Source: Shewanella profunda (GTDB lineage: Bacteria > Pseudomonadota > Gammaproteobacteria > Enterobacterales > Shewanellaceae). Taken from it: a DNA stretch of 64,000 nt. Below the pieces are notes generated by a model, which was given only the letters and a program-made list of their open reading frames with translations, was not told the origin of the DNA and ran no database searches. How positions within the stretch are numbered: position 1 is the stretch's first letter; every line of letters starts with the position of its first letter. Positions 1 to 8,594 of this stretch are shown one piece after another. The DNA lies in NCBI RefSeq assembly GCF_023283765.1, contig NZ_JAKILG010000011.1:44760-108759 (forward strand), written 5' to 3'. The position numbers were made by a program, and so were the translations under genes.

Positions 1-403
1 AGTTGTCGTATTCTTGATTTTTGGGGTAAGGCATTTTCAATTGGCCCCAACGGATCACAATAACCGTAGCCGCTAAGATTAAGGTTGATATTGAAATGGC
101 TGCAATCCGCCAATCATCCATGCTCTTCATATCTAAAATCAGATAACGCGCTAATGCGACTATGGAGATATACAGTGGCATTCGCACGGGTAACTTACCG
201 GACTCAGCATAGTTGGCCACCATGGCTAAGACTTCAAGGTAAATAAACAGTAAGAGTAAGTCCGCGAGTGCTACGGCACCTGCTTCAAAAATATGGACAA
301 TTTCTTGACCAATCGCAACTACCGTTGCAATAGCAATAATGAATAATACGAAATGTTCTACGGCTTTAAGGCCTTTAGCTCCGTATTGACGATAAAATGG
401 CAT
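1..403 (-). CDS. PsiE-family membrane protein (partial, C-terminus cut by window edge)
   Basis: Reading leftwards from an ATG at 403, the frame is open to the window edge and gives about 134 residues beginning MPFYRQYGAKG. It has several hydrophobic segments and the pattern of the phosphate-starvation-inducible PsiE family, including an E-x-V-H motif after the first membrane segment and a Y-L-E-V-L-A-M-V helix followed by a basic loop. PsiE proteins are small inner-membrane proteins of unknown biochemical role. It is the first gene of its transcript, with about 210 bases between it and the next minus-strand gene. The family call rests on the pattern only, and the C-terminal end is not visible. 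Confidence 0.65.
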   Translation of the reverse strand, partial: MPFYRQYGAKGLKAVEHFVLFIIAIATVVAIGQEIVHIFEAGAVALADLLLLFIYLEVLAMVANYAESGKLPVRMPLYISIVALARYLILDMKSMDDWRIAAISISTLILAATVIVIRWGQLKMPYPKNQEYDN

Positions 404-617
404 ATAAACTCCCTACGCAATATTTTTATAAATAGTAACAGTAAAAGCGGGTTAGTTAGGAAAAAGTACGTGAATTCTCTGTGACTCAATTCACAAGATA
501 GATATTGGTCACAGTAAAAGAAGAAGGGTTTATCTGTAGGCATACAGTGAGCGTAAATAAGCTGACAAGCTTAAGTATTTGAGCCAAGGATGTGAGTATA
601 TCTTTTACTGAACGAAA

Positions 618-1127
618 CTACTTATTCTGGCGTTTCTGCCATTTAAACATAATGGAATATTTCCATAAATTGCTGATAAGCAAATAACCTATCGCAGAAA
701 AGATGATCCCCAATACTAAACAACCGACTAAAAAAGGTGGGCCAATAGTTGTCAGCGATGCTTCAATCCATTGCCAATTGGCTTCGAAGGTAAAATCCTG
801 CGGTGCATGGCCTAAAATTTTTGCACCCAGTAAATAAGCACCATAAAACATCACTGGCATAGTGAGTGGATTAGTTATCCATACTAATGCAACGGATACG
901 GGGATATTGACATTAAATAGAATCGCGAATGCCGCAGCAGCAACCATTTGGAAGGGCATGGGGATCCATGCGACAAAAAGGCCAACAGCAAAAGCACCTG
1001 GAGCTGATTTTCGGTTCAACGCCCAAAGATTTGGGTTGTGTAGCAAGCGTCCGAACATGCGCAAGTGTTTATGCTCACGCAGGGTTTCAGGCTTAGGCAT
1101 AAATTTCGTGATGAATTTTTTTGGCAT
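618..1127 (-). CDS. DUF2062 domain membrane protein
   Basis: This 169-residue protein has the DUF2062 layout. A basic N-terminus with a H-N-P-N-L-W motif (about residues 29-34) precedes an amphipathic stretch with A-x-G-L-F-V-A-W (about 48-55), followed by two to three membrane helices. An I-T-N-P-L-T-M-P motif (about 84-91) is typical of the family, whose function is unknown. It is divergent from comEC with only 32 bases between the start codons, so the two promoters must overlap. DUF2062 genes are commonly found beside comEC in gammaproteobacteria. The start ATG at 1127 is the natural family start. Confidence 0.85.
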   Translation of the reverse strand: MPKKFITKFMPKPETLREHKHLRMFGRLLHNPNLWALNRKSAPGAFAVGLFVAWIPMPFQMVAAAAFAILFNVNIPVSVALVWITNPLTMPVMFYGAYLLGAKILGHAPQDFTFEANWQWIEASLTTIGPPFLVGCLVLGIIFSAIGYLLISNLWKYSIMFKWQKRQNK

Positions 1128-1159
1128 AGGTTGAAATTGCTGTCTTAACTTAATTCACT

Positions 1160-3484
1160 ATGAATCGATTTATTTTTGGCTTTAGTGCCAGTTTATTATC
1201 GGCGATGTTGTGGCCATCATTTCTGCCTGTCGCTTATTTACCCTATCTTTTGGTTGGGGCTTTAATCTTATACAAAAAAATACCGCTTTGTTCAGGGGTA
1301 CTCTTCGCGATGTTGTGGCTAACGGTTTTTTGCTTAGGATTATCTAGGCAGGATCTTCCTGTGCTACAACAACCTCTACAGGTGAGGGGCGAAATCATAT
1401 CACTAGTTAGTCAAAACAGCGACTGGCTTAGTCTGGATATTGCGGTCATTAAACCAAATTTAATCTTAGGACCAAAAGCAAAGCTAAGATTGACATGGAA
1501 AACACCACCTGAAGTGGAAGTAGGGCAAGTTTGGTTGTTCACTATTGCACCAAAAAGTGTTTCTAGTGTGCTAAATCAAGGCGGATATAATGAACAAAAG
1601 CAATTAATTAGTCAGCATATTGTAGGTAAAGGGAGAGTTGTTAAAGCTGAGTTGATTAAGGTCAACCCTTCCTTAAGAAATCAACTTGTATCGGCATTGG
1701 CTCCTCAATTGGCTCCATTGCAGCAGGGAGATATTCTACTGGCGTTAATCTTGGGGGATAAGCAGCTCATTTCACAAGAACGCTGGCAAACGTTGAGGCA
1801 AACGGCGACAGGGCATTTAGTCGCGATATCAGGCTTACATTTGTCCGTGATTACAGCATGGATTTATGCTGTTGTTATATTTGGACTCACCCGTTTAGCT
1901 TCCCACCCCAGTCGTCGAAATTGGATATTCGCACTATTACTATCGGGTATAGGTACCGCATTTTATGCTTATTTAGCTGGTTTTGGTGTATCGACACAAC
2001 GTGCATTGGTGATGATATTACTCTTAATGTTGCTTAGTTTATTAAAGCGGTTTTCGAGTGCGTGGGAGCGGTTATTATTTGCTTTATTTGTGGTGTTGTT
2101 AATTGATCCTCTTGCATGTTTAAGTGCTGGATTTTGGCTGTCATTTTGTGCGTTAGCCATTATTTTGTACACCTTAGAAACTGCGTCTAAAGCACCGCAG
2201 TTGATAGATAGCACCACTCCTTTTATGCGTATTCGTGCAGGATTATCACAGTTTTGGTCTATTCAATGGCGATTGAGTCTTGGGCTTGGATTAGTGCAAG
2301 CGGTCCTTTTTGGAGGAATAAGTGCACATAGTCTATGGATGAATATGCTTGCCGTGCCTTGGTTTAGCTTTGTGGTTATACCACTGGCAATGGCGGGGTT
2401 TGTGTGCTGGTGGATTAGCACTGCGTTTGGATTCTCTTGGATGGGGTTACTAGGTTTAAGCGATTGGACCTTGATGCCCTATGGCAAGTTATTAGAGATA
2501 AGTGGCCATTTACCCATCCATTGGCAAGCGGTTTCCGAAAGTGTGTTGGCATTAGCATTATGTGGATTATTAGGCGGTGTTTTGTGGCGTTATATTCCTA
2601 AAAGTCGCCAGTACGGGCCTTGGCTTTTTATTGTCGGATTACTATTTATGCCACTTATATTATCAATTTTATTCAGATGGTTACCTTTAAGATCATCGAC
2701 TTGGTCTATGCATTTGTTAGATGTGGGACAGGGATTAGCTGTGGTGATAGAGAAAGATGGCCGAGGGCTTATTTATGACACTGGTGCAGCGTTTGGAGAT
2801 AATTTTAGTTACGCTGAACGGGTGATTATTCCTTTTCTGAATGCTAAAGGGATTCGAGAAATTGACTATGTGTTTATCAGCCATAGCGATAATGATCACG
2901 CAGGTGGTGCCTCAGTTCTCTTGGCTGCATATCCTAAAGCCCAATGGATAACAGATGTGCCTGAGTTCGCTGGGCAAGGTTGTAGACCGCAGCAAATTAG
3001 CTGGCAGGATCTTAAATTAACCATCATTTTTCCGAAAGAACCGATAGCTGGGAATAATGGCTCTTGTGTACTGCGTATTGATGATGGCAAGCAGAGTGTA
3101 TTACTGACTGGCGATATTGAAAAAAACAGTGAAATGAGACTATTAGAACAAACAAAAATGCAGTCTACGACATTAGCGAGTCAAGTTTTAATTGCACCGC
3201 ACCATGGTAGCAAAAGCTCATCAACCGAAGCGTTTATCGATGCGGTTGCTCCCGAACTTGTCATCTTCTCCGCAGGGCTTGCCAATCGATACGGTTTTCC
3301 TAAATCCGTTGTCGTTGAGCGTTATCAAGATCGGCATATCGCTCATTTGACAACGGGAATAGAAGGGCAGATTAGTGTGATTTTTCAGCATAATGGCCGA
3401 GAGGTGAAAACCTACAGGCGTGATCTTGCGCCATTTTGGTACAACCGCTTGTTTAGATTTGGTGACTTGATTAATCCGGAGTAG
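1160..3484 (+). CDS. comEC: ComEC/Rec2-type DNA internalisation protein
   Basis: This 774-residue integral membrane protein has the three-part architecture of ComEC/Rec2. An N-terminal DUF4131-like soluble region (about 25-170) is followed by the multi-helix competence domain (about 190-500), with the family motif A-I-S-G-L-H-L near residue 223. The C-terminal part is a metallo-beta-lactamase-like domain with H-S-D-N-D-H-A-G-G at about 574-582. ComEC carries single-stranded DNA across the inner membrane during natural transformation. Many Shewanella and enteric genomes keep the gene directly upstream of msbA (E. coli ycaI), as here, even when competence is not demonstrated. No frameshift or stop interrupts it, so it looks functional. 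Confidence 0.93.
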   Translation: MNRFIFGFSASLLSAMLWPSFLPVAYLPYLLVGALILYKKIPLCSGVLFAMLWLTVFCLGLSRQDLPVLQQPLQVRGEIISLVSQNSDWLSLDIAVIKPNLILGPKAKLRLTWKTPPEVEVGQVWLFTIAPKSVSSVLNQGGYNEQKQLISQHIVGKGRVVKAELIKVNPSLRNQLVSALAPQLAPLQQGDILLALILGDKQLISQERWQTLRQTATGHLVAISGLHLSVITAWIYAVVIFGLTRLASHPSRRNWIFALLLSGIGTAFYAYLAGFGVSTQRALVMILLLMLLSLLKRFSSAWERLLFALFVVLLIDPLACLSAGFWLSFCALAIILYTLETASKAPQLIDSTTPFMRIRAGLSQFWSIQWRLSLGLGLVQAVLFGGISAHSLWMNMLAVPWFSFVVIPLAMAGFVCWWISTAFGFSWMGLLGLSDWTLMPYGKLLEISGHLPIHWQAVSESVLALALCGLLGGVLWRYIPKSRQYGPWLFIVGLLFMPLILSILFRWLPLRSSTWSMHLLDVGQGLAVVIEKDGRGLIYDTGAAFGDNFSYAERVIIPFLNAKGIREIDYVFISHSDNDHAGGASVLLAAYPKAQWITDVPEFAGQGCRPQQISWQDLKLTIIFPKEPIAGNNGSCVLRIDDGKQSVLLTGDIEKNSEMRLLEQTKMQSTTLASQVLIAPHHGSKSSSTEAFIDAVAPELVIFSAGLANRYGFPKSVVVERYQDRHIAHLTTGIEGQISVIFQHNGREVKTYRRDLAPFWYNRLFRFGDLINPE

Positions 3485-3516
3485 AATGCCTACTTTGCCA
3501 TAATTTAGTGTTATCA

Positions 3517-5325
3517 ATGACAGAATCTCCTAAAGACGAAATGTGGACAGTTTTCAAACGATTACTGGGCTATCTTAAACCGATGAAGGGCATGTTTTTG
3601 CTTTCAGTCGCGGGGCTTATTGTTTATGGGGTCGTCGATGCGACCTTCATCGCTTTTATCGGTCCCTTTATCGATAAAGGCTTTTCAGGCGGAGCTCCTG
3701 CTGCAATCAGTAACGGCATTGCATTGCCAAGTAACCAAGGGTTCCATGCCAACAATGATGTGTTAATGATGGCGCCCCTTGTGGTTATCTTAATGTTTTC
3801 CCTGCGAGGTTTTGCCAACTTTGTTTCAACTTATGGCATCTCTTATATGAGTGCGCGTTTAATCACGGACATGCGTCAGCAAGTATTTGAGCATTATCTC
3901 AGTTTACCCGTCAGTTATATGGATAAAGAAAACACGGGAAATTTGATATCTAAGGTTACCTTTGATACCGAGCAAATCGCTAGAGCATCGGGCAGTGCAT
4001 TGATTTCTATCGTAAGAGATAGTGTGACTGTGATGGGTATGCTGGTACTCATGTTCTACAATTCATGGAAACTATCCCTGTGTATCTTGATTATTGGCCC
4101 CATTATGGGGTTAGTGATCACTGTGGTCAGTCGTCGTTTCCGTAAAGTGTCTAAGCAAATTCAAACTGCCATGGGCGGGGTCAGTGCCACTACGGAGCAG
4201 ATGATTAAAGGCCATAAAAACGTTTTAGCCTTTGGCGGACAAGAGACTGAAATGGCTCGTTTTGCGAAGGTAAATGATCAAAACCGCCATCAGAATATGA
4301 AATTAGCCGTAGCGCAGGCGATTAGTCAGCCTGTGATTATGGTGATTGGCTCCTTTGCCTTAGCATTTGTACTGTATGCCGCAAGCTTAGATAGTATGAA
4401 AACGGACCTCACCGCAGGGACCTTTGCCACTATCCTTGGCGCTATGATGGCCATGCTACAGCCCATCAAAAACTTAACCCGCGTTAATGCTGAATTTCAG
4501 CGCGGTATTGCTGCTTGTACCACAGTGTTTGAATTGTTAGATACTTTACCTGAATCTGATACGGGCACTTACAGTGTTAAAAGGGCCACAGGCAATTTAC
4601 GGTTTGATGGCGTTTGTTTTAGTTATGAAGGCCAAGAACGCCGAGCCTTAGACAATGTCAATTTTGAGGTTAAACAAGGCCAAACCTTGGCCTTAGTGGG
4701 CCGTTCAGGCTCGGGTAAATCAACCATCGCAAGTTTGGTGACACGTTTTTACACGGGGCTAGAGTCTGGCGATATTTTACTTGATGATGTGAGTATCTAT
4801 GATTACTCATTGAAATCACTACGTAACCAAGTGGCCCTAGTATCCCAACAAGTGACTTTGTTTAACGATACTATTGCTAACAATATTGCTTATGCGTATC
4901 CAGGTGAAGTGACCCGTGAGCAGATTATTGAAGCGGCAACACTTGCCCATGCGATGGAATTTATCGAACAGCTTCCTGAGGGGATCGATACGCAAGTCGG
5001 AGAAAACGGGGTGTTACTTTCCGGTGGACAAAGACAACGTATTGCCATAGCGCGCGCTATGCTGCGTGATGCACCAGTGCTTATCCTCGATGAGGCCACA
5101 TCGGCTCTTGACACTGAATCTGAAAAAGCGATTCAACAGGGACTGGATAACCTGCGTCAAAACCGCACTTCGGTGGTGATCGCCCATCGATTATCGACAA
5201 TTGAAAGTGCTGATCAGATCCTCGTGGTTGATCAAGGTCGTATTATTGAGCGCGGTACACACAAATCCTTACTGGAATTGGGTGGTATGTATGCCAAGCT
5301 GTATCAAATGCAATTTGGTAACTAG
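3517..5325 (+). CDS. msbA: Lipid A/phospholipid flippase MsbA (ABC transporter)
   Basis: This is a 602-residue half-transporter. It has an N-terminal six-helix ABC membrane domain and a C-terminal nucleotide-binding domain with Walker A G-R-S-G-S-G-K-S-T near 395, signature L-S-G-G-Q-R-Q-R near 501, and Walker B I-L-D-E-A-T-S. It flips core-lipid A across the inner membrane as a homodimer. I chose the ATG at 3517 (MTESPKDEMW), which matches the family N-terminus I recall; an in-frame GTG at 3508 would add three residues. No strong ribosome binding site is visible for either. The stop codon abuts the lpxK start, so the two are co-transcribed and probably translationally coupled. Confidence 0.97.
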   Translation: MTESPKDEMWTVFKRLLGYLKPMKGMFLLSVAGLIVYGVVDATFIAFIGPFIDKGFSGGAPAAISNGIALPSNQGFHANNDVLMMAPLVVILMFSLRGFANFVSTYGISYMSARLITDMRQQVFEHYLSLPVSYMDKENTGNLISKVTFDTEQIARASGSALISIVRDSVTVMGMLVLMFYNSWKLSLCILIIGPIMGLVITVVSRRFRKVSKQIQTAMGGVSATTEQMIKGHKNVLAFGGQETEMARFAKVNDQNRHQNMKLAVAQAISQPVIMVIGSFALAFVLYAASLDSMKTDLTAGTFATILGAMMAMLQPIKNLTRVNAEFQRGIAACTTVFELLDTLPESDTGTYSVKRATGNLRFDGVCFSYEGQERRALDNVNFEVKQGQTLALVGRSGSGKSTIASLVTRFYTGLESGDILLDDVSIYDYSLKSLRNQVALVSQQVTLFNDTIANNIAYAYPGEVTREQIIEAATLAHAMEFIEQLPEGIDTQVGENGVLLSGGQRQRIAIARAMLRDAPVLILDEATSALDTESEKAIQQGLDNLRQNRTSVVIAHRLSTIESADQILVVDQGRIIERGTHKSLLELGGMYAKLYQMQFGN

Positions 5326-6339
5326 ATGCAAACGCTCGTTAATAAAATTTGGTATCAGGGCCATCCATTGCGGTGGTTGTTACTGCCATTATCCTTTGTA
5401 TTTGGGTTGATAACCTCAGTGCGCCGCGGTTTATTCCGGTTAGGGTTAAAATCGCAAACTACGCTTCCTGTTCCCGTGATTGTGGTGGGCAATATTACCG
5501 TAGGCGGAAGTGGCAAGACGCCAACGGTCATTTATCTGATTGAGTTATTACGTGCACATGGCTTTAATCCTGGGGTTATAAGTCGTGGTTATGGTGCCAA
5601 TATACAAGGTGTTAAGCCCGTCACCCATGGTGCAAGTGCCACTGATGTGGGTGATGAACCCGCTATGATCGTAGCGCGTACGGGTGTTCCTATGATCGTA
5701 GGTGCTAAACGTGTCGAGGCAGCGAATGCCCTTATCGCCGAGTTTGGGGTCGATGTGATCATCTGTGATGATGGTTTACAACATTACGCCCTCGGACGGG
5801 ATATCGAACTTGTCGTCGTTGATGGTCAACGCCGTTTAGGTAATGAATATTTGCTCCCTGCTGGGCCATTAAGGGAAGGGGTTTGGCGGCTTAAAGACGT
5901 CGACTTTGTGGTCATAAATGGTGGTACTGCCGATGTGGGACAATTTGAGATGCAGCTGGTGCCTATGGAGGTCAAAGCGGTGAATGGCAATGTGGTGAGT
6001 ACTGATTTTGATAAATCTCAACCCCTTGTCGCTATGGCTGGTATTGGTCATCCCGCTCGTTTCTTCGATGCATTGCAAGCACAGGGCTATCAGTTGGCGT
6101 TATCCCAAGGGTTTGATGATCATCAAGCCTATGATAAAAAACAATTATGTGATTTGGCGAAAAATCTTCCGCTGATGATGACTGAAAAAGATGCGGTTAA
6201 ATGTCGCGATTTTGCACAAGAAAACTGGTGGTATTTGGCGGTCAATGCCAAGCTATCCCCACAATTTGATGAGCAGCTATTAAGCCGTCTTCACGAGGTA
6301 GTTGCAGCTAAACAAGGAAACTCTCATGGCATTCGATAA
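5326..6339 (+). CDS. lpxK: Tetraacyldisaccharide 4'-kinase LpxK
   Basis: This 337-residue protein phosphorylates the 4' position of the disaccharide-1-phosphate intermediate to make lipid IVA at the inner membrane. A hydrophobic N-terminal helix (about 15-30) precedes the P-loop [13 protein letters not shown] at about 55-67. Further on are the D-D-G-L-Q-H motif (about 147-153) and the V-T-E-K-D-A-V-K-type segment (M-T-E-K-D-A-V-K here), all family hallmarks. It starts on the base after the msbA stop codon and slightly overlaps the following ycaR-type gene. The msbA-lpxK order is the standard enteric arrangement. Confidence 0.96.
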   Translation: MQTLVNKIWYQGHPLRWLLLPLSFVFGLITSVRRGLFRLGLKSQTTLPVPVIVVGNITVGGSGKTPTVIYLIELLRAHGFNPGVISRGYGANIQGVKPVTHGASATDVGDEPAMIVARTGVPMIVGAKRVEAANALIAEFGVDVIICDDGLQHYALGRDIELVVVDGQRRLGNEYLLPAGPLREGVWRLKDVDFVVINGGTADVGQFEMQLVPMEVKAVNGNVVSTDFDKSQPLVAMAGIGHPARFFDALQAQGYQLALSQGFDDHQAYDKKQLCDLAKNLPLMMTEKDAVKCRDFAQENWWYLAVNAKLSPQFDEQLLSRLHEVVAAKQGNSHGIR

Positions 6340-6505
6340 AAAACTTTTGGATATAGTAGCTTGCCCAATATGCAAGGGAAAACTTGAGTATGATAAAACT
6401 GCGCAGCAGTTGATCTGTAAAGCCGATAAACTGGCATATCCTATTACTGAAGGCATACCTGTATTACTGGAAAATCGTGCAATTCCACTGACGGAAACTG
6501 TTTAA
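6326..6505 (+). CDS. ycaR: Trm112/UPF0434 family protein YcaR
   Basis: A 59-residue protein starting [18 protein letters not shown]. The two cysteines of C-P-I-C and the later G-I-P-V-L-L-E motif mark the UPF0434/Trm112 family, small zinc-ribbon-like proteins. I chose the ATG at 6326 because an AAGGAAA ribosome binding site lies just upstream (6314-6320) and the family begins M-A-F-D. An upstream in-frame ATG at 6302 would lie inside lpxK without a binding site. The start overlaps the last 14 bases of lpxK. In E. coli kdsB follows ycaR, but here an unrelated convergent lipoprotein gene does. Confidence 0.9.
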   Translation: MAFDKKLLDIVACPICKGKLEYDKTAQQLICKADKLAYPITEGIPVLLENRAIPLTETV

Positions 6506-6563
6506 GCTAAATCAGTTTGAGTCGATTGAGTATGCGCGTAGCTTATTTACGCGCATTGTTCCA

Positions 6564-7034
6564 TTAAAAATGCACAAATTTTTGCCTATCTGCGTCTGTT
6601 GCACCTTCTTTGCATTCCCCGCGTATTTCACCCCGGCCCGACTCTATTATACGACTCAGTTCGAAGTATCCTTCCCGGCAGTAACCTGTCATTTCTAGTG
6701 TTTTTGTGAGGCCAAGTTCTACCTGCTGCCCCCACACTTCGAGTATAGCCTCCTTCTCCTTGTAGTTTCTGCGTTGCTCGCTGGGATCCTGTGGCTTTTG
6801 ACGCATGCGATCTTCGTGGGGGAAAGTGCGGTCCATATTGTCTCTGCTTGATTTTTCATCAACAAGATTCGCTTGATAGATAAAGAGTTTAAGACCATCG
6901 GCCTTAATGTCTGTTGTTAACTTATCCTTTAATTTTCCGGCTAATTCAGCGGGATCGATGGGGGCGCTGCTACAGGCGATAAGCGATATACAGCTTAGAA
7001 CTGCAAGGCTGATAGATCTCAGTGGCATAATCAA
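6564..7034 (-). CDS. Putative lipoprotein of unknown function
   Basis: A 156-residue protein with an N-terminal hydrophobic segment ending in a lipobox (L-I-A-C-S, cysteine near residue 21), so probably a membrane-anchored lipoprotein. The mature part is hydrophilic and charged, with two further cysteines near the C-terminus (Y-C-R-E-G and G-E-C-K-E-G) that could form a disulphide. I do not recognise a family. Either of two in-frame ATGs (7034 or 7028) could be the start. It is convergent with ycaR and divergent from the membrane-protein gene at 7179. Confidence 0.6.
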   Translation of the reverse strand: MIMPLRSISLAVLSCISLIACSSAPIDPAELAGKLKDKLTTDIKADGLKLFIYQANLVDEKSSRDNMDRTFPHEDRMRQKPQDPSEQRRNYKEKEAILEVWGQQVELGLTKTLEMTGYCREGYFELSRIIESGRGEIRGECKEGATDADRQKFVHF

Positions 7035-7178
7035 ATTTAACTCGTAGGTTATTAACTCCCTGAAGAATACCTTAATATGGCGGCAAATATCATAGATTTA
7101 TGGTGATTTTTGCCATATGACTCAGTACCGCTTAAGCTCTGCTGAGTAACAGACATTGTGAACAAGGAATTAGCTTTA

Positions 7179-7868
7179 ATGTGGGAGTTTTGGTCGCGTC
7201 AATTAGCACAAATCGAATGGGGCATGAGTTTAGTCCAAGCTATGGCTTTGGTGCTATTGGTACTGTGGGTTTATGTCATTTGGCCCAAGGAAGAGTTGCA
7301 GCAAGTGGCCAAGGATAAGGGGTTGCAACGGCGATTGTTACTGACTTTGGTCGCAATCAATGCGCTATGGCTCTTAAATGCCAGTATCCAGATCGGCTTG
7401 CATTTGCACTTTTTAGGGATTGTGACCTGTTTATTGATGTTCGGTTGGCGGTTAGCCACTGTCAGCTTGCTATTGCCCTGCGCATTTTTCAGTCTTTTTG
7501 TCCTAAAACAACCGGGTGTATTTGGCGCATTTGGTTTATTTGCTATAGCGATACCACTGTTTTTATCTTTCATGTTGTATAGCCGCAGTTACCATCTTTT
7601 TCCCAAACATATCTTTGTTTTTATCTTTGTCGGTGCGTTTATTAATGCGGGATTATCAACGGTATTTCACCAGTTTAGTTGGGCCATTTGGCTATGGTTT
7701 TCGGCAGATTATGACTGGGGATTATTAGTGGATAATTACTTAATGTTAATACCGTTACTGGCTTTTCCGGAAGCATTGTTGAATGGTATGGCGGTCACAC
7801 TGCTGGTGGTGTATCAACCCCAGTGGTTGTTTGATTATTCTGATCGCGAATATTTATGGCAAAAGTAA
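7179..7868 (+). CDS. CbiM-like energy-coupling-factor permease family membrane protein
   Basis: This is a very hydrophobic protein of about 229 residues with six or so membrane helices. Polar motifs N-A-L-W, G-W-R-L-A and P-G-V-F-G-A-F-G resemble the CbiM-like substrate-binding component of energy-coupling-factor transporters for cobalt or nickel. I place the start at the ATG at 7179 because an AAGGA ribosome binding site sits 10 bases upstream. An in-frame GTG at 7158 would add seven residues. No ATPase or transmembrane coupling partner lies next to it, so transport is not shown and the family call is tentative. Confidence 0.55.
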   Translation: MWEFWSRQLAQIEWGMSLVQAMALVLLVLWVYVIWPKEELQQVAKDKGLQRRLLLTLVAINALWLLNASIQIGLHLHFLGIVTCLLMFGWRLATVSLLLPCAFFSLFVLKQPGVFGAFGLFAIAIPLFLSFMLYSRSYHLFPKHIFVFIFVGAFINAGLSTVFHQFSWAIWLWFSADYDWGLLVDNYLMLIPLLAFPEALLNGMAVTLLVVYQPQWLFDYSDREYLWQK

Positions 7869-7926
7869 TACTTTTGACATTATAGATTGATAGAAGGCAC
7901 GCAGCTTTCACTACGCGCCTTCAATG

Positions 7927-8283
7927 TTATGCGAAACGTTGATCTAAGTAATGGATAATATCTTTAGATTCATACAGCCATTGCACTTGGCCATTTTCTT
8001 CAATACGTAAGCAAGGCACTTGCTGTTTACCACCTTGAGCCGTCAGCTCATCTTTATGGGGGGATTTTTTCGCATCAAGGGTTTGAATATTGAGCCCTTG
8101 GCGGCGTATTGCACGGCGTACTTTTACGCAAAAGGGACAGGCTGGATATTGATAAAGTGCCATAGCTTGGGTTTCTGCATCAACTTTTTGTTGATCTTCC
8201 CGCGGGCGTTGACGTTTTTTAGGCGCAAAAACAAAGTTTAGAAATAAAATAATCCGGCCTAAAATCCAGCGAATAATGAACAT
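7927..8283 (-). CDS. Membrane-anchored glutaredoxin-like protein
   Basis: This 118-residue protein has an N-terminal hydrophobic helix (about 4-20), a short basic charged linker, and a glutaredoxin/thioredoxin-fold domain. The active site is C-P-F-C at residues 49-52, followed by the family cis-proline context Q-Q-V-P-C-L and a C-terminal helix with S-K-D-I-I-H-Y-L. It probably carries out thiol-disulphide exchange on the cytoplasmic face of the inner membrane. The combination of a membrane anchor with a GST-N/glutaredoxin domain is common in Shewanella and Vibrio. It is transcribed from its own promoter; the next minus-strand gene upstream ends about 310 bases away. Confidence 0.8.
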   Translation of the reverse strand: MFIIRWILGRIILFLNFVFAPKKRQRPREDQQKVDAETQAMALYQYPACPFCVKVRRAIRRQGLNIQTLDAKKSPHKDELTAQGGKQQVPCLRIEENGQVQWLYESKDIIHYLDQRFA

Positions 8284-8594
8284 GAGTACCTCGTGTAATA
8301 GTTTTATTTGGGGCGTTACAGGTGCTTATTATCAATCAAGCTTAGCAATCGCTTTGATGCACCTGTGATTAACGTCATATTGTATAAGTGATTAGTGTGA
8401 TGGTCCTTGCATAAGCTGGCAAAGTGTAACCTAAGGTACTAAGCAGGCCAATAGTGCAGACCAATAGTTTAATTCGTGACAGTTTGGTTGGCCGTTAAAA
8501 GCCGACAGAGCGCCATAAATAATGCGCCCTGCAATTGCTGGGTGTTTAGTGGTGCTAGGCTGAGAGGTGCCTCGTTACGATTTAGCCGCGTAGT
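8284..8594. other. Intergenic region with an inverted repeat and an open extension of the DUF748 frame
   Basis: No convincing gene. Two things are visible. An inverted repeat ACAGGTGC (8318-8325) / GCACCTGT (8359-8366) lies just upstream of the glutaredoxin-like gene and may be part of its control region. On the minus strand, the DUF748 reading frame continues open for 41 codons after its stop, ending at TAA 8471-8469. The extension reads like ordinary protein (for example N-T-Q-Q-L-Q-G-A-L-F-M-A-L-C-R-L-L) and could be the relic of a small downstream gene. Confidence 0.4.
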
